From NCBI GenBank assembly GCA_030038415.1, contig JASHOX010000136.1:1-58112 (forward strand): 58,112 nucleotides of DNA, written 5' to 3'. This DNA comes from Xanthobacteraceae bacterium (GTDB taxonomy: Bacteria > Pseudomonadota > Alphaproteobacteria > Rhizobiales > Xanthobacteraceae). Of the stretch, positions 51,387-58,112 are shown one piece after another. Under the pieces are notes generated by a model. It worked only from the letters and a program-made list of their open reading frames with translations. It was not told the origin of the DNA and did no database searches. Both the position numbers and the translations under genes were made by a program. Each line of letters starts with the position of its first letter. Position 1 is the stretch's first letter.

Positions 51387-51893
51387 TCAATGCGAAGTGT
51401 CGGCAGTGCCGGCACCGCGCCGCCAGCGCACGACGAGTCGGATCGCGACCAACAGCCCCATCAAGGTGTAGCCGATCGGCACCATAGACTGCGGAATGAC
51501 CAGCGGGAAATTCGCCGCCTGACTGCGTTCGTCGAATGCCGCGAGCTCGGTGATCACCGGCCAGGCGAACACGGTCACCGCGATCGCCGTCGCGATCAAC
51601 ACCAGCTCGGAAAGCACGTTGGCGAGCTCGCGCAGTTTCGGCGGCAGCATGTTGACGACGACGTCCATCCGAATTTGCCGTCCCTCCCAGGCGACGGCGC
51701 AGCAGCCGGTGAACACGCAGCCCACCATGAGGAAGAGCATGATCTCCTCGGCCCATGGAATCGAGATACTGAAGAAGTAGCGGCCGATGATATTGGCGAA
51801 ATTGATCGCCACGCTGGCGATCAGGAATATCGCCGCGGCGGCGCGGGTCAACGCAAGAAGCCACCGAACGCCTTTGACTACGCCGTCGATCAC
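51387..51893 (-). CDS. dctQ: TRAP transporter small permease (DctQ family)
   Basis: A 168-residue four-helix membrane protein of the DctQ type, with RYFFSISIPWAEEIMLFLMVGCVF and AWEGRQIRMDVVVNMLPPKL. It precedes dctM by 12 bp and follows the nearest binding-protein gene by about 217 bp. That gap holds a weak 7-bp hairpin (52069-52096). Confidence 0.9.
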   Translation of the reverse strand: MIDGVVKGVRWLLALTRAAAAIFLIASVAINFANIIGRYFFSISIPWAEEIMLFLMVGCVFTGCCAVAWEGRQIRMDVVVNMLPPKLRELANVLSELVLIATAIAVTVFAWPVITELAAFDERSQAANFPLVIPQSMVPIGYTLMGLLVAIRLVVRWRRGAGTADTSH

Positions 51894-52110
51894 TCTTGTC
51901 CCTTTCGCAAAGGCATTTCACTCTCTCCCCTCTCAGATGCCCGTTTCTGCTTGAGAACCCAGCAGCTCAGGCATCATTTCCAGCGCTGTCGCTTTTATCG
52001 CTTGGCGGCCGGCTGCGGCGGAACCACAGCCGTGTATTGTCCGCGAGCGACGGTAGTTGATGGCGGAGTGCCGAACAACGAGAATTTCATTCGGCAGCTG
52101 ATTCGTCTTC

Positions 52111-53136
52111 CTAGTGAATTCGCCGTGCTGCCTCCGTGACTATTTGATAGGCAGCGCTGAGTCGAGGGTTCCCCTTCGAGACGTCTTCGCCGACGCTCGC
52201 CAGCTTGTTAAGCATTGCGGATTGATCACCAAGCGACAGGCTGATCAGCTCACCGCCATGGTCCGTCCAGACCTTGCGCGCCTTGGCATTGAAATCGATC
52301 ATCCACGGATCGATGGCGGCCGCTTGCGAAGCAGCGTCCCGCTCGACAATCTGTTGCAGCTCCGACGGCAGTGAATCGTACCATTTCTTGCTGAACTCGG
52401 CGATTCCGAAGATGGCGGGCTGGCCCGTTTCAGTCACGTATTTTGCGGCATCCCAGTAGTGCATGGTGGTGAAGACGGCGACGCTGGAGACGGCGCCATC
52501 GATCGCATTATCGTGTAGCGCCGGCAGCACGTCGCCCAAGGTCATTGGCTTCGGCGTTGCGCCAAGCCGCTGCATTGCCTCGGTTTGAAATTGTGAGGCA
52601 AAAACCCGAATCTTCTTGCCTTTGAGATCCGCGAGGCGACGGATCGGCGTTGTGGCGACTATGGCGGATTGCGCCACCATGAATAGCGCGCCGCCGTGCA
52701 GGCCCTTGTCAGCGCCGAGACCGAGCATCAATTGGAGCACTGCGGGATCCGCGGCGAGCCGTTGGCCGTCGGCCATGGATTTGACGAGACCCGGCGCCGC
52801 CAGAACTTCAAAACGCTCGTCGATGCCGGTCAGGAATTCCGGCGGAACAACCAGGCATTGGATTTCGCCGAATTGCACACCCTCGGCCTGCCGCTGCGTC
52901 GAACCCAATTGGCTCGAAGGGTAGATTTCAACTTTGATTCGGCCGTTCGAATCCCTCTCGACCGCCGCCGCGTAATTCTTGGCGAATTCGTGCAAGGGAT
53001 CGTCGACGGTTGCCAGAGCAATCTTCATCACGTAGGGCCTGTCGTCCGCCGCCAGTGTGGCGGACGACATTCCAAGCGAGAAAAGGGCTGCACCGACGCA
53101 GATGCGGTTGACGACTCCATGTGCGCTGATAAGCAT
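52111..53136 (-). CDS. TRAP substrate-binding protein (DctP family), paralog 1
   Basis: A 341-residue DctP-type binding protein with signal peptide (VVNRICVGAALFSLGMSSATLAADD). Mature features: YVMKIALATVDDPLHEFAKNYAAAVERDSNGRIKVEIYPSSQLGSTQRQ, RRLADLKGKKIRVFASQFQTEAMQRLGATPKPMTLGDVLPALHDNAIDGAVSS and KYVTETGQPAIFGI. It is the most diverged of three tandem paralogs and the closest to the permease genes. The ATG at 53136 is preferred over 53178. Confidence 0.9.
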   Translation of the reverse strand: MLISAHGVVNRICVGAALFSLGMSSATLAADDRPYVMKIALATVDDPLHEFAKNYAAAVERDSNGRIKVEIYPSSQLGSTQRQAEGVQFGEIQCLVVPPEFLTGIDERFEVLAAPGLVKSMADGQRLAADPAVLQLMLGLGADKGLHGGALFMVAQSAIVATTPIRRLADLKGKKIRVFASQFQTEAMQRLGATPKPMTLGDVLPALHDNAIDGAVSSVAVFTTMHYWDAAKYVTETGQPAIFGIAEFSKKWYDSLPSELQQIVERDAASQAAAIDPWMIDFNAKARKVWTDHGGELISLSLGDQSAMLNKLASVGEDVSKGNPRLSAAYQIVTEAARRIH

Positions 53137-53191
53137 AAGTGCCTCGCCAACGTCCACAAATGACCGGAACCGCGCCAAGCACGGCGTCCGA

Positions 53192-54250
53192 TTACTGGCT
53201 CGCCGTCTGCCGCGTCCGCGCCGCCGCGTCAGTCACGATCTTATAGGCTGCAGTAAGCTCCGGGTCCGATTTCGACACGTCCGCGCCGACGCTGGAAAGC
53301 GTTTTCATCATCGCGGCCTGCTCATCCGGGGGGAGATTGATCTGTTCGCCACCAGCGGCGAGCCAAGCAGCTTCCGACTTCTTTCGCAGATCGGTGGCAA
53401 CGGAACGAATCGCAATTGATTGTTCGGCGGCGTCCTTGTCGATGATCTGTTGCAAATCCGGCGGCAACGAATCGTACCACTTCTTATTAACTTCGGCGAC
53501 GAGGAAGATCGCCGGCTGATTGATCATGGTTACGTATTTGGACACATCAATGAAGTGCAAATGGACGAACGGTCCCACGCCAGCGACGGCGCCGTCGATT
53601 GCGCCCTGCTGAAATGCCGGCAAAACGTCGCCGAGCGACATAGCGACCGGCGTCACGCCGAGACGCGTCCATGCCTCGCTTTGGAATTTAGAGGCAAAAG
53701 TTCGAAGTTTCTTGCCCTTGAAATCAGCAAGATGGCGGATCGGGGTTTTTGAAATTACGTCGGATGGCTCCGCCATCATTACTGCGACGCCATGCAGACC
53801 CTTATTGGCGCCGAGCGACAGCATCAACTTGATCACAGCGGGATCGGCCGCGACCTTCTGACCGTGCGCCATCGAGTCAACGAGCCCCGGAGCGGCCATT
53901 ACCTCGAAGCGCTCATCGACGCCGACAAAGAATTCTGGCGGAATAACCGAACATTGGATGGAGCCAAACTGCGTCCCTTCGATTTGCCGCGGGATGGCAC
54001 CGAGCTGGCTGGCCGGATAGAATTCCGCCTTGATACGTCCGCCGGAGTCCTTCTCAACCGCCGTCCCGAACATGCTGCCGAACGTGTCCGGCACATCGTG
54101 AATGGTCGGTGCTGAAATCTTCATGATGTAGGTTTTCTCTTGGGCCCGTGCGGCGCCAGACGGCAGTGCCAAGGCCAAAGTCACGGCCAGCGCGATAGAG
54201 CCGACGGCGGCGATCGAACGAGCGACAGGCAAGGTCCTGATCAACATCAT
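53192..54250 (-). CDS. TRAP substrate-binding protein (DctP family), paralog 2
   Basis: A 352-residue DctP-type binding protein with signal peptide (SIALAVTLALALPSGAARAQEKTYIMKIS). It shares long identical stretches with paralog 3: GGRIKAEFYPASQLGAIPRQIEGTQFGSIQCSVIPPEF, GVTPVAMSLGDVLPAFQQGAIDGAVAGVGPFVH and KWYDSLPPDLQQIIDKDAAEQSIAI. GGAGG precedes the ATG (54250). A conserved 5' element lies 115 bases upstream and recurs before paralog 3. Confidence 0.92.
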   Translation of the reverse strand: MMLIRTLPVARSIAAVGSIALAVTLALALPSGAARAQEKTYIMKISAPTIHDVPDTFGSMFGTAVEKDSGGRIKAEFYPASQLGAIPRQIEGTQFGSIQCSVIPPEFFVGVDERFEVMAAPGLVDSMAHGQKVAADPAVIKLMLSLGANKGLHGVAVMMAEPSDVISKTPIRHLADFKGKKLRTFASKFQSEAWTRLGVTPVAMSLGDVLPAFQQGAIDGAVAGVGPFVHLHFIDVSKYVTMINQPAIFLVAEVNKKWYDSLPPDLQQIIDKDAAEQSIAIRSVATDLRKKSEAAWLAAGGEQINLPPDEQAAMMKTLSSVGADVSKSDPELTAAYKIVTDAAARTRQTASQ

Positions 54251-54321
54251 CGAATTCCTCCCTGGTGGCACGGGCAACGTCCGCATCGAGGCGGCGTGCG
54301 ATAGTTTCCTGCCGAGCGTCA

Positions 54322-54380
54322 GAATACAGGAATTCCGCGAGCAAAGTCGCGAAATTCCCGTTCTGTGACCGACTGCCGCG
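54322..54380 (-). promoter_or_regulatory. Duplicated upstream element of dctP paralog 2
   Basis: Two blocks are shared with 55519-55577: GAATACAGGAATTCCGC (54322-54338) and GTGACCGACTGCCGCG (54365-54380). The second block lies about 115 bases from the paralog 2 start and 114 from paralog 3. This is a duplicated promoter or leader carried with the gene duplication, with 15 of 16 bases kept in the second block. A clear -35/-10 pair was not found. Confidence 0.5.
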
Positions 54381-54401
54381 GCCCGAGAGCGCTGTGTCTG
54401 C

Positions 54402-55448
54402 TTACTGGCTCGGCGTCGCCGCCGCCCGCGCGGCCGCCTCAGTCACGATCTTATAACCCTCGGTGAGCTGCGGGTTGGATTTCGAGACGTCCGGGCCCAC
54501 GCTCGCCAAGGTCTTGAGGAAAGTCGCCTGCTCGTCCGGCGAAAGCTTAATTTCCTCGCCGCCGCTTGCCGCATAACTCTGCTCGGCTTTGGCGCGGAAG
54601 CTCGCGGCTGTCGGCGCGATGGCGACCGACTGCTCGGCGCCATCTTTATCGATAATCTGTTGCAGATCTTTCGGCAACGACTCGTACCATTTCTTGTTGA
54701 CCTCAACGATGAGGAAGATGGACGGCTGATTAGTTATCGTCACGTATTTCGCTGCGTCGATGAAGTGCATGTGCGAAATGGGACCCATCCCGGTCACCGC
54801 GCCGTCGATAGCGCCCTGCTGAATAGCCGGCAGCACATCGCCGAGCGACATTGCCACCGGCGTAATGCCCAATCGCTCAAAGGCGACGCTCTGGAACTGC
54901 GATGCGAAAATGCGGATTTTCTTGCCTTTGAAGTCGGCAAGTTTCCGGATCGGAGCCTTGCTGACGACGTCGGAAGGCTCCGACATGAACAAGCCGACCC
55001 CGTGCAGGCCCTTATCGGCTCCGAGCGATAGCATCATCTTGCGCACCGCCGGGTCCTGAGCGACCTTCTGCCCCTGCGCGAGCGAATCGACGAGGCCCGG
55101 TGCAGCCAGCAGCTCGAAACGCGGATCGATTCCGACCATGAACTCCGGCGGCACGACTTCGCATTGGATGGAGCCGAACTGGGTGCCTTCGATCTGCCGC
55201 GGGATCGAGCCAAGCTGGCTCGCCGGATAAACCTGGCCCTTGATGCGCCCACCTGAATCCTTCTCGACGGCGGCCAGAAAATTCCTGGCGAATGTGTCGG
55301 GGGTATCGTTGATAGTCGGCGTCGAGATTTTCATCTCGTAAGTCTTGTCCTGCGCCCGCGCTACGCCGAGTTGCAGCGCCAACGCTGCGCCGAACGCGCC
55401 TGCGACGACGATCGAACGCACAATACGTCCGTACTCGATGGTGCTCAT
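54402..55448 (-). CDS. TRAP substrate-binding protein (DctP family), paralog 3
   Basis: A 348-residue DctP-type binding protein with signal peptide (RSIVVAGAFGAALALQLGVARAQDKTYEMKIS). Like paralog 2 it has GGRIKGQVYPASQLGSIPRQIEGTQFGSIQCEVVPPEF and GITPVAMSLGDVLPAIQQGAIDGAVTGMGPISHMHFID. The ATG at 55448 has GGGAGG just upstream; an upstream reading to 55772 gives an Arg/Ser-rich leader that is not protein-like. It is the first gene of the cluster in transcription order. Confidence 0.92.
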   Translation of the reverse strand: MSTIEYGRIVRSIVVAGAFGAALALQLGVARAQDKTYEMKISTPTINDTPDTFARNFLAAVEKDSGGRIKGQVYPASQLGSIPRQIEGTQFGSIQCEVVPPEFMVGIDPRFELLAAPGLVDSLAQGQKVAQDPAVRKMMLSLGADKGLHGVGLFMSEPSDVVSKAPIRKLADFKGKKIRIFASQFQSVAFERLGITPVAMSLGDVLPAIQQGAIDGAVTGMGPISHMHFIDAAKYVTITNQPSIFLIVEVNKKWYESLPKDLQQIIDKDGAEQSVAIAPTAASFRAKAEQSYAASGGEEIKLSPDEQATFLKTLASVGPDVSKSNPQLTEGYKIVTEAAARAAATPSQ

Positions 55449-55518
55449 GCTGTCCTCCCTGTCGGCAACGCTCGTGCCGCGTCGAGGCGGCGTCGAGCTT
55501 CCCCATGCCGAGGGGCAA

Positions 55519-55577
55519 GGATACAACAATTCCGCAACGGCTGCGCGCTGAATACCGCCGTGTGACGGACTGCCGCG
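55519..55577 (-). promoter_or_regulatory. Duplicated upstream element of dctP paralog 3
   Basis: Counterpart of 54322-54380: GGATACAACAATTCCGC (55519-55535) and GTGACGGACTGCCGCG (55562-55577), spaced and placed the same way relative to the start of the gene. The conservation of distance suggests function or recent duplication. Confidence 0.5.
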
Positions 55578-55611
55578 CCGGGCCGCGGCGCCCAACGTTT
55601 TTCCTTTAGAT

Positions 55612-57549
55612 TTATTGTTTTGCAGCCGGTTGGGCGCCGACGGCAAAGTTCGGCACTGCCTCGCGCAGCACGCCATAAATCGCCGCGCGTTCGCCGGCCT
55701 CGAGATCGCGCTCAAGTCTTGCGATCCAGGCTTGCACCGCCGCGACCGACGGACAGACCGGCTTGGCGGCAACGACGCCCTCGATACCGATTTCGGAACT
55801 GCCCTCCTCGGCGGCGAACAGGATTTCGTTGAGCCGCTCGCCGGGACGGATGCCGGTGAACACGATGTCGACGTCGCGTCCCGGCTCGAGCCCGCTCAAG
55901 CGGATCATGCGTTCGGCGAGATCGACGATTTTGATGGGCTGGCCCATGTTGAGCACATAGACCGACGTGTCGGAGCGCGCCGGACCGAGCGCATGGCTCG
56001 CCGCCGTGATGACCAGGTCGCAGGCTTCGCGAATGGTCATGAAATAGCGCACCATGTCCGGATGGGTCACGGTGACCGGTCCGCCAGCCTCGATCTGCGC
56101 CTTGAATTTCGGCACCACCGATCCGTTGGAGGCGAGCACGTTGCCGAAGCGCACCGCGATCATACGCATCGGCGGCGCACCGCCGTTGCGCCGACCGGCG
56201 TTGCCCGCCGCGTCCAGCGCCTGGCAGTACATTTCGGCAAGCCGCTTGGTCGCGCCGAGCATCGAAACCGGGTCGATCGCCTTGTCGGTCGAGATCATGA
56301 CCATGGCGTCGGCGCCGGCATTGACCGCGGCATCGGCGACATTGACCGAGCCGAAGACGTTGGTCTTGATGCCCTCGTCCCAATCGCGCTCGAGCAGCGG
56401 CACGTGCTTGAGCGCGGCGGCGTGAAAAACCAGGTTCGGCTTGAATTCGGCCATCAGCCGGAACATCCGGTCGCGGTCGCGAATATCGGCAATCCGTCCC
56501 TCGACCGCCGTCGTGCTCGACTTCGCTGCGAGCTGTTCGAGCACCGCGTGCAATGCCGGCTCGGAATTTTCGATGACGAGAAGCCGGCCGGCACGGAAAT
56601 TGACGACCCGCTCGCAGATTTCGGCTCCGATCGAGCCGCCGCCGCCGGTAACTACGACGGTTTTGCCTTGGATGAAGTTCTCCAGCCGCCCGTAATCGAT
56701 CTTGACGCTCGGCCGCAGCAACAAGTCCTCGACATTGACCGGCGCCAGATGTAGCGCCTCCTCGCCGACCCCGAGCGAGGGCATCCGGCTGGTCGCCAGA
56801 CCGAGCCGGCGCGCCTGCATCAGTATCGTTTCCGGATGCAGTTCCGGCGCCAATGCGCTTGGCGCCAAGACCACCCGGCCAACCCGTATGTCTTGCGCCG
56901 CCAATGCGGCGACGGTTTTTTCGAGATCGCCGGGGCGGCCGCGCACCGCGACGCGGCGGACTGCGGAACCCTGATCGGCCGGCGACGGCGAGAGAATGCC
57001 GACCGGGAGCACATTCTTGACGGCACCGCTCTCAACGGCGCGTATCAGCACGTCGGTTTCGGCGGCGTGCCCGATCAGAAGCGTGGGCACAGCATTGGAA
57101 TGTTTGACCTTCCGTTGCGCCCGCGAGTGCTTAAAGAGGCGGTATGAGATCCGGGGACCGCCAAGAAAAAATATCTGCAACAGCCAGTAGAGGGCGATTG
57201 TGACTTTGCCGAAGAAGTAGGTCCCGAACAATGTCGGATAAAGGAGGATGTAGTCGAGCACCAGCAGCGACACCGCCAGCACCGTCACGGCGCGGACGAT
57301 GTTCGATAAATCCTGTAACGAGGCGAAGCGCCACTTGCCGATGTACAGGTTGAAATACCAATAGACGATCCCGGCATAGACGATGTAACCGGGCAGGATG
57401 GCGACCAGCCACGGGTAGCGCACCGTCAGGCCGCCATTTTGGCCGTCGGCGAAGCGAATATAGAGCGTGACCAGCACCGCCAGCGCCGTGACGACCAAGT
57501 CGTGCACGATGATTAGAACACGGCGCGGGCTACGCAAGAATTCGATCAT
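55612..57549 (-). CDS. Polysaccharide biosynthesis sugar-nucleotide dehydratase (WbpM/CapD/FlaA1-like)
   Basis: A 645-residue membrane enzyme. About four N-terminal helices (residues 10-130) are followed by a Rossmann-type region and a C-terminal SDR domain with VVVTGGGGSIGAEICERV and AALKHVPLLERDWDEGIKTNVFGSVNVADAAV. The catalytic segment is VMISTDKAIDPVSMLGATKRLAEMYCQAL, with Met in the usual Tyr position (MxxxK), as in WbpM-type 4,6-dehydratases that act on UDP-GlcNAc or UDP-GalNAc. It likely makes a UDP-4-keto-6-deoxy sugar. The ATG at 57549 is preferred over 57579. Confidence 0.93.
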   Translation of the reverse strand: MIEFLRSPRRVLIIVHDLVVTALAVLVTLYIRFADGQNGGLTVRYPWLVAILPGYIVYAGIVYWYFNLYIGKWRFASLQDLSNIVRAVTVLAVSLLVLDYILLYPTLFGTYFFGKVTIALYWLLQIFFLGGPRISYRLFKHSRAQRKVKHSNAVPTLLIGHAAETDVLIRAVESGAVKNVLPVGILSPSPADQGSAVRRVAVRGRPGDLEKTVAALAAQDIRVGRVVLAPSALAPELHPETILMQARRLGLATSRMPSLGVGEEALHLAPVNVEDLLLRPSVKIDYGRLENFIQGKTVVVTGGGGSIGAEICERVVNFRAGRLLVIENSEPALHAVLEQLAAKSSTTAVEGRIADIRDRDRMFRLMAEFKPNLVFHAAALKHVPLLERDWDEGIKTNVFGSVNVADAAVNAGADAMVMISTDKAIDPVSMLGATKRLAEMYCQALDAAGNAGRRNGGAPPMRMIAVRFGNVLASNGSVVPKFKAQIEAGGPVTVTHPDMVRYFMTIREACDLVITAASHALGPARSDTSVYVLNMGQPIKIVDLAERMIRLSGLEPGRDVDIVFTGIRPGERLNEILFAAEEGSSEIGIEGVVAAKPVCPSVAAVQAWIARLERDLEAGERAAIYGVLREAVPNFAVGAQPAAKQ

Positions 57550-57611
57550 GGCGGCATTATAGTCCAGGCCGGACGGCAAGACGAAATGTCATATCGGCGC
57601 CGGCGGGGGGC

Positions 57612-58112
57612 TCATCGCCGGTGGAAGTCGCGGTACCAAGCGATGAAATTGCGCACGCCGATTTCGATGGGCGTTGAGGGCCTAAAGCCAACCTCGCGCA
57701 TCAGATCATCAACGTCGGCGCAAGTTTCCGCGACGTCGCCCGGCTGCATCGGCATGAGCTCGATTTTTGCCTTATGGCCGAGCTCCTGCTCCAAGAGCTC
57801 GACGACGCGGGAGATTTCGACGGTGCGATTGTTGCCGATATTATAGATCCGCCACGGCGCGGTGCTGCTCGCTGGATCGAGCACGCCGCCCGCCGGCGCG
57901 TCGGATTTCGTCGGCACGCGGTCAATAAGACGCTCCACCGCCTCGATGACGTCATCGACATAAGTGAAGTCGCGGCGCATGCGGCCGAAATTGAACAAAC
58001 GGATCGGCCGGCCTTCGGCGATCGCCTCGGCAAAGATAAACATCGCCATGTCGGGGCGGCCCCAGGGACCGTAGACGGTGAAGAACCGCAACCCGGTGGT
58101 CGGCAGCCCGTA
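57612..58112 (-). CDS. NAD-dependent epimerase, UDP-glucuronate 4-epimerase-like (5' end cut by window)
   Basis: The C-terminal part of an SDR sugar epimerase; the gene continues beyond base 58112 and its start is not in the window. Visible: YGLPTTGLRFFTVYGPWGRPDMAMFIFAEAIAEGRPIRLFNFG, MRRDFTYVDDVIEAVERLID, YNIGNNRTVEISRVVELLEQELG and MQPGDVAETCADVDDLMREVGF. This order closely follows UDP-glucuronate 4-epimerases (CapI/LpsL type). The Rossmann fold and catalytic YxxxK are outside the window. It would convert the UDP-glucuronate made by ugd into UDP-galacturonate (inference). Confidence 0.9.
   Translation of the reverse strand, partial: YGLPTTGLRFFTVYGPWGRPDMAMFIFAEAIAEGRPIRLFNFGRMRRDFTYVDDVIEAVERLIDRVPTKSDAPAGGVLDPASSTAPWRIYNIGNNRTVEISRVVELLEQELGHKAKIELMPMQPGDVAETCADVDDLMREVGFRPSTPIEIGVRNFIAWYRDFHRR

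Noticed and set aside
52069..52096. Hairpin TGCCGAA...TTCGGCA between dctP1 and dctQ as a regulatory element
   Set aside because: Seven pairs with a 14-base loop and no T run; common by chance in GC-rich DNA.
1..58112. tRNA, rRNA, CRISPR array, transposase or prophage genes
   Set aside because: None was recognised on either strand; repeats seen are short palindromes, not spacer-separated arrays, and no integrase or transposase motifs were found.

Overview
The window is high-GC DNA packed with genes on both strands and reads as a stretch of alphaproteobacterial chromosome. It most resembles the order Hyphomicrobiales (Bradyrhizobium / Xanthobacteraceae-like). The grounds are the gene families (ybaB-recR, bacterial Ku, many TRAP and branched-chain amino acid type ABC importers, DUF1499, DUF898), Tat-type signals on substrate-binding proteins, and short palindromic repeats of a style common in that order. 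No phage, transposase, integrase, CRISPR array, rRNA or tRNA was seen. Species-level placement is inference.

Layout, left to right. 1-3.1 kb: a dispersed palindrome, ybaB-recR, a gap holding a sigma54-like promoter and a terminator (possible small RNA), then a methyltransferase and a metallo-beta-lactamase-fold hydrolase. 3.0-6.4 kb (minus): a membrane/protease module DUF898 - M48 peptidase - DUF1499. 6.6-10.7 kb (plus): a TRAP importer operon ending in a zinc-dependent MetE-like alkyltransferase. 10.7-15.2 kb: a small unknown protein, Ku plus a small ribbon-helix-helix-like protein, DUF1275, a cytochrome c, DUF2306 and an amidohydrolase. 15.4-18.3 kb: Kup potassium transporter and an HD-domain protein.

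18.5-29.7 kb: a catabolic/uptake block. On the minus strand, dehydrogenase - CocE-type hydrolase - two tandem Tat-exported binding proteins - livHMGF are colinear and could form one long operon. Divergently come a second dehydrogenase, a GlcG/HbpS-like protein and a zeta-class-like glutathione transferase. 29.8-33.1 kb: thiE-thiD, a stand-alone Lrp ligand-binding domain, a diheme cytochrome c and a cytochrome c556. 33.2-37.7 kb: an RND efflux pump whose adaptor carries an unusual Gln/Asp-rich insertion. 38-42.1 kb: DUF423, a TauD-type dioxygenase, a His-rich secreted protein preceded by a hairpin-terminator element, and a GGDEF-EAL gene broken by one in-frame TGA.

42.1-58.1 kb (all minus): polysaccharide genes (ugd, murJ, a WbpE-like aminotransferase, a Gfo/Idh/MocA dehydrogenase, a manC-type bifunctional enzyme, a WbpM/CapD-type dehydratase and a UDP-glucuronate 4-epimerase-like gene cut by the window edge). 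They are interrupted by methylthioadenosine phosphorylase and a second TRAP importer that has three tandem substrate-binding protein genes for one permease pair. The polysaccharide enzymes could together supply UDP-glucuronate/galacturonate, GDP-mannose and amino- or deoxy-sugar nucleotides for an exported glycan; that pathway is inferred.

The observations most worth a second look are the TGG-to-TGA lesion in the GGDEF-EAL gene, the two candidate small-RNA/leader elements (about 1255-1362 and 39613-39687), the tripled binding proteins with duplicated upstream elements, the MetE-like enzyme in a TRAP operon, and the adaptor insertion. I did not find a clear entirely new multi-gene system.
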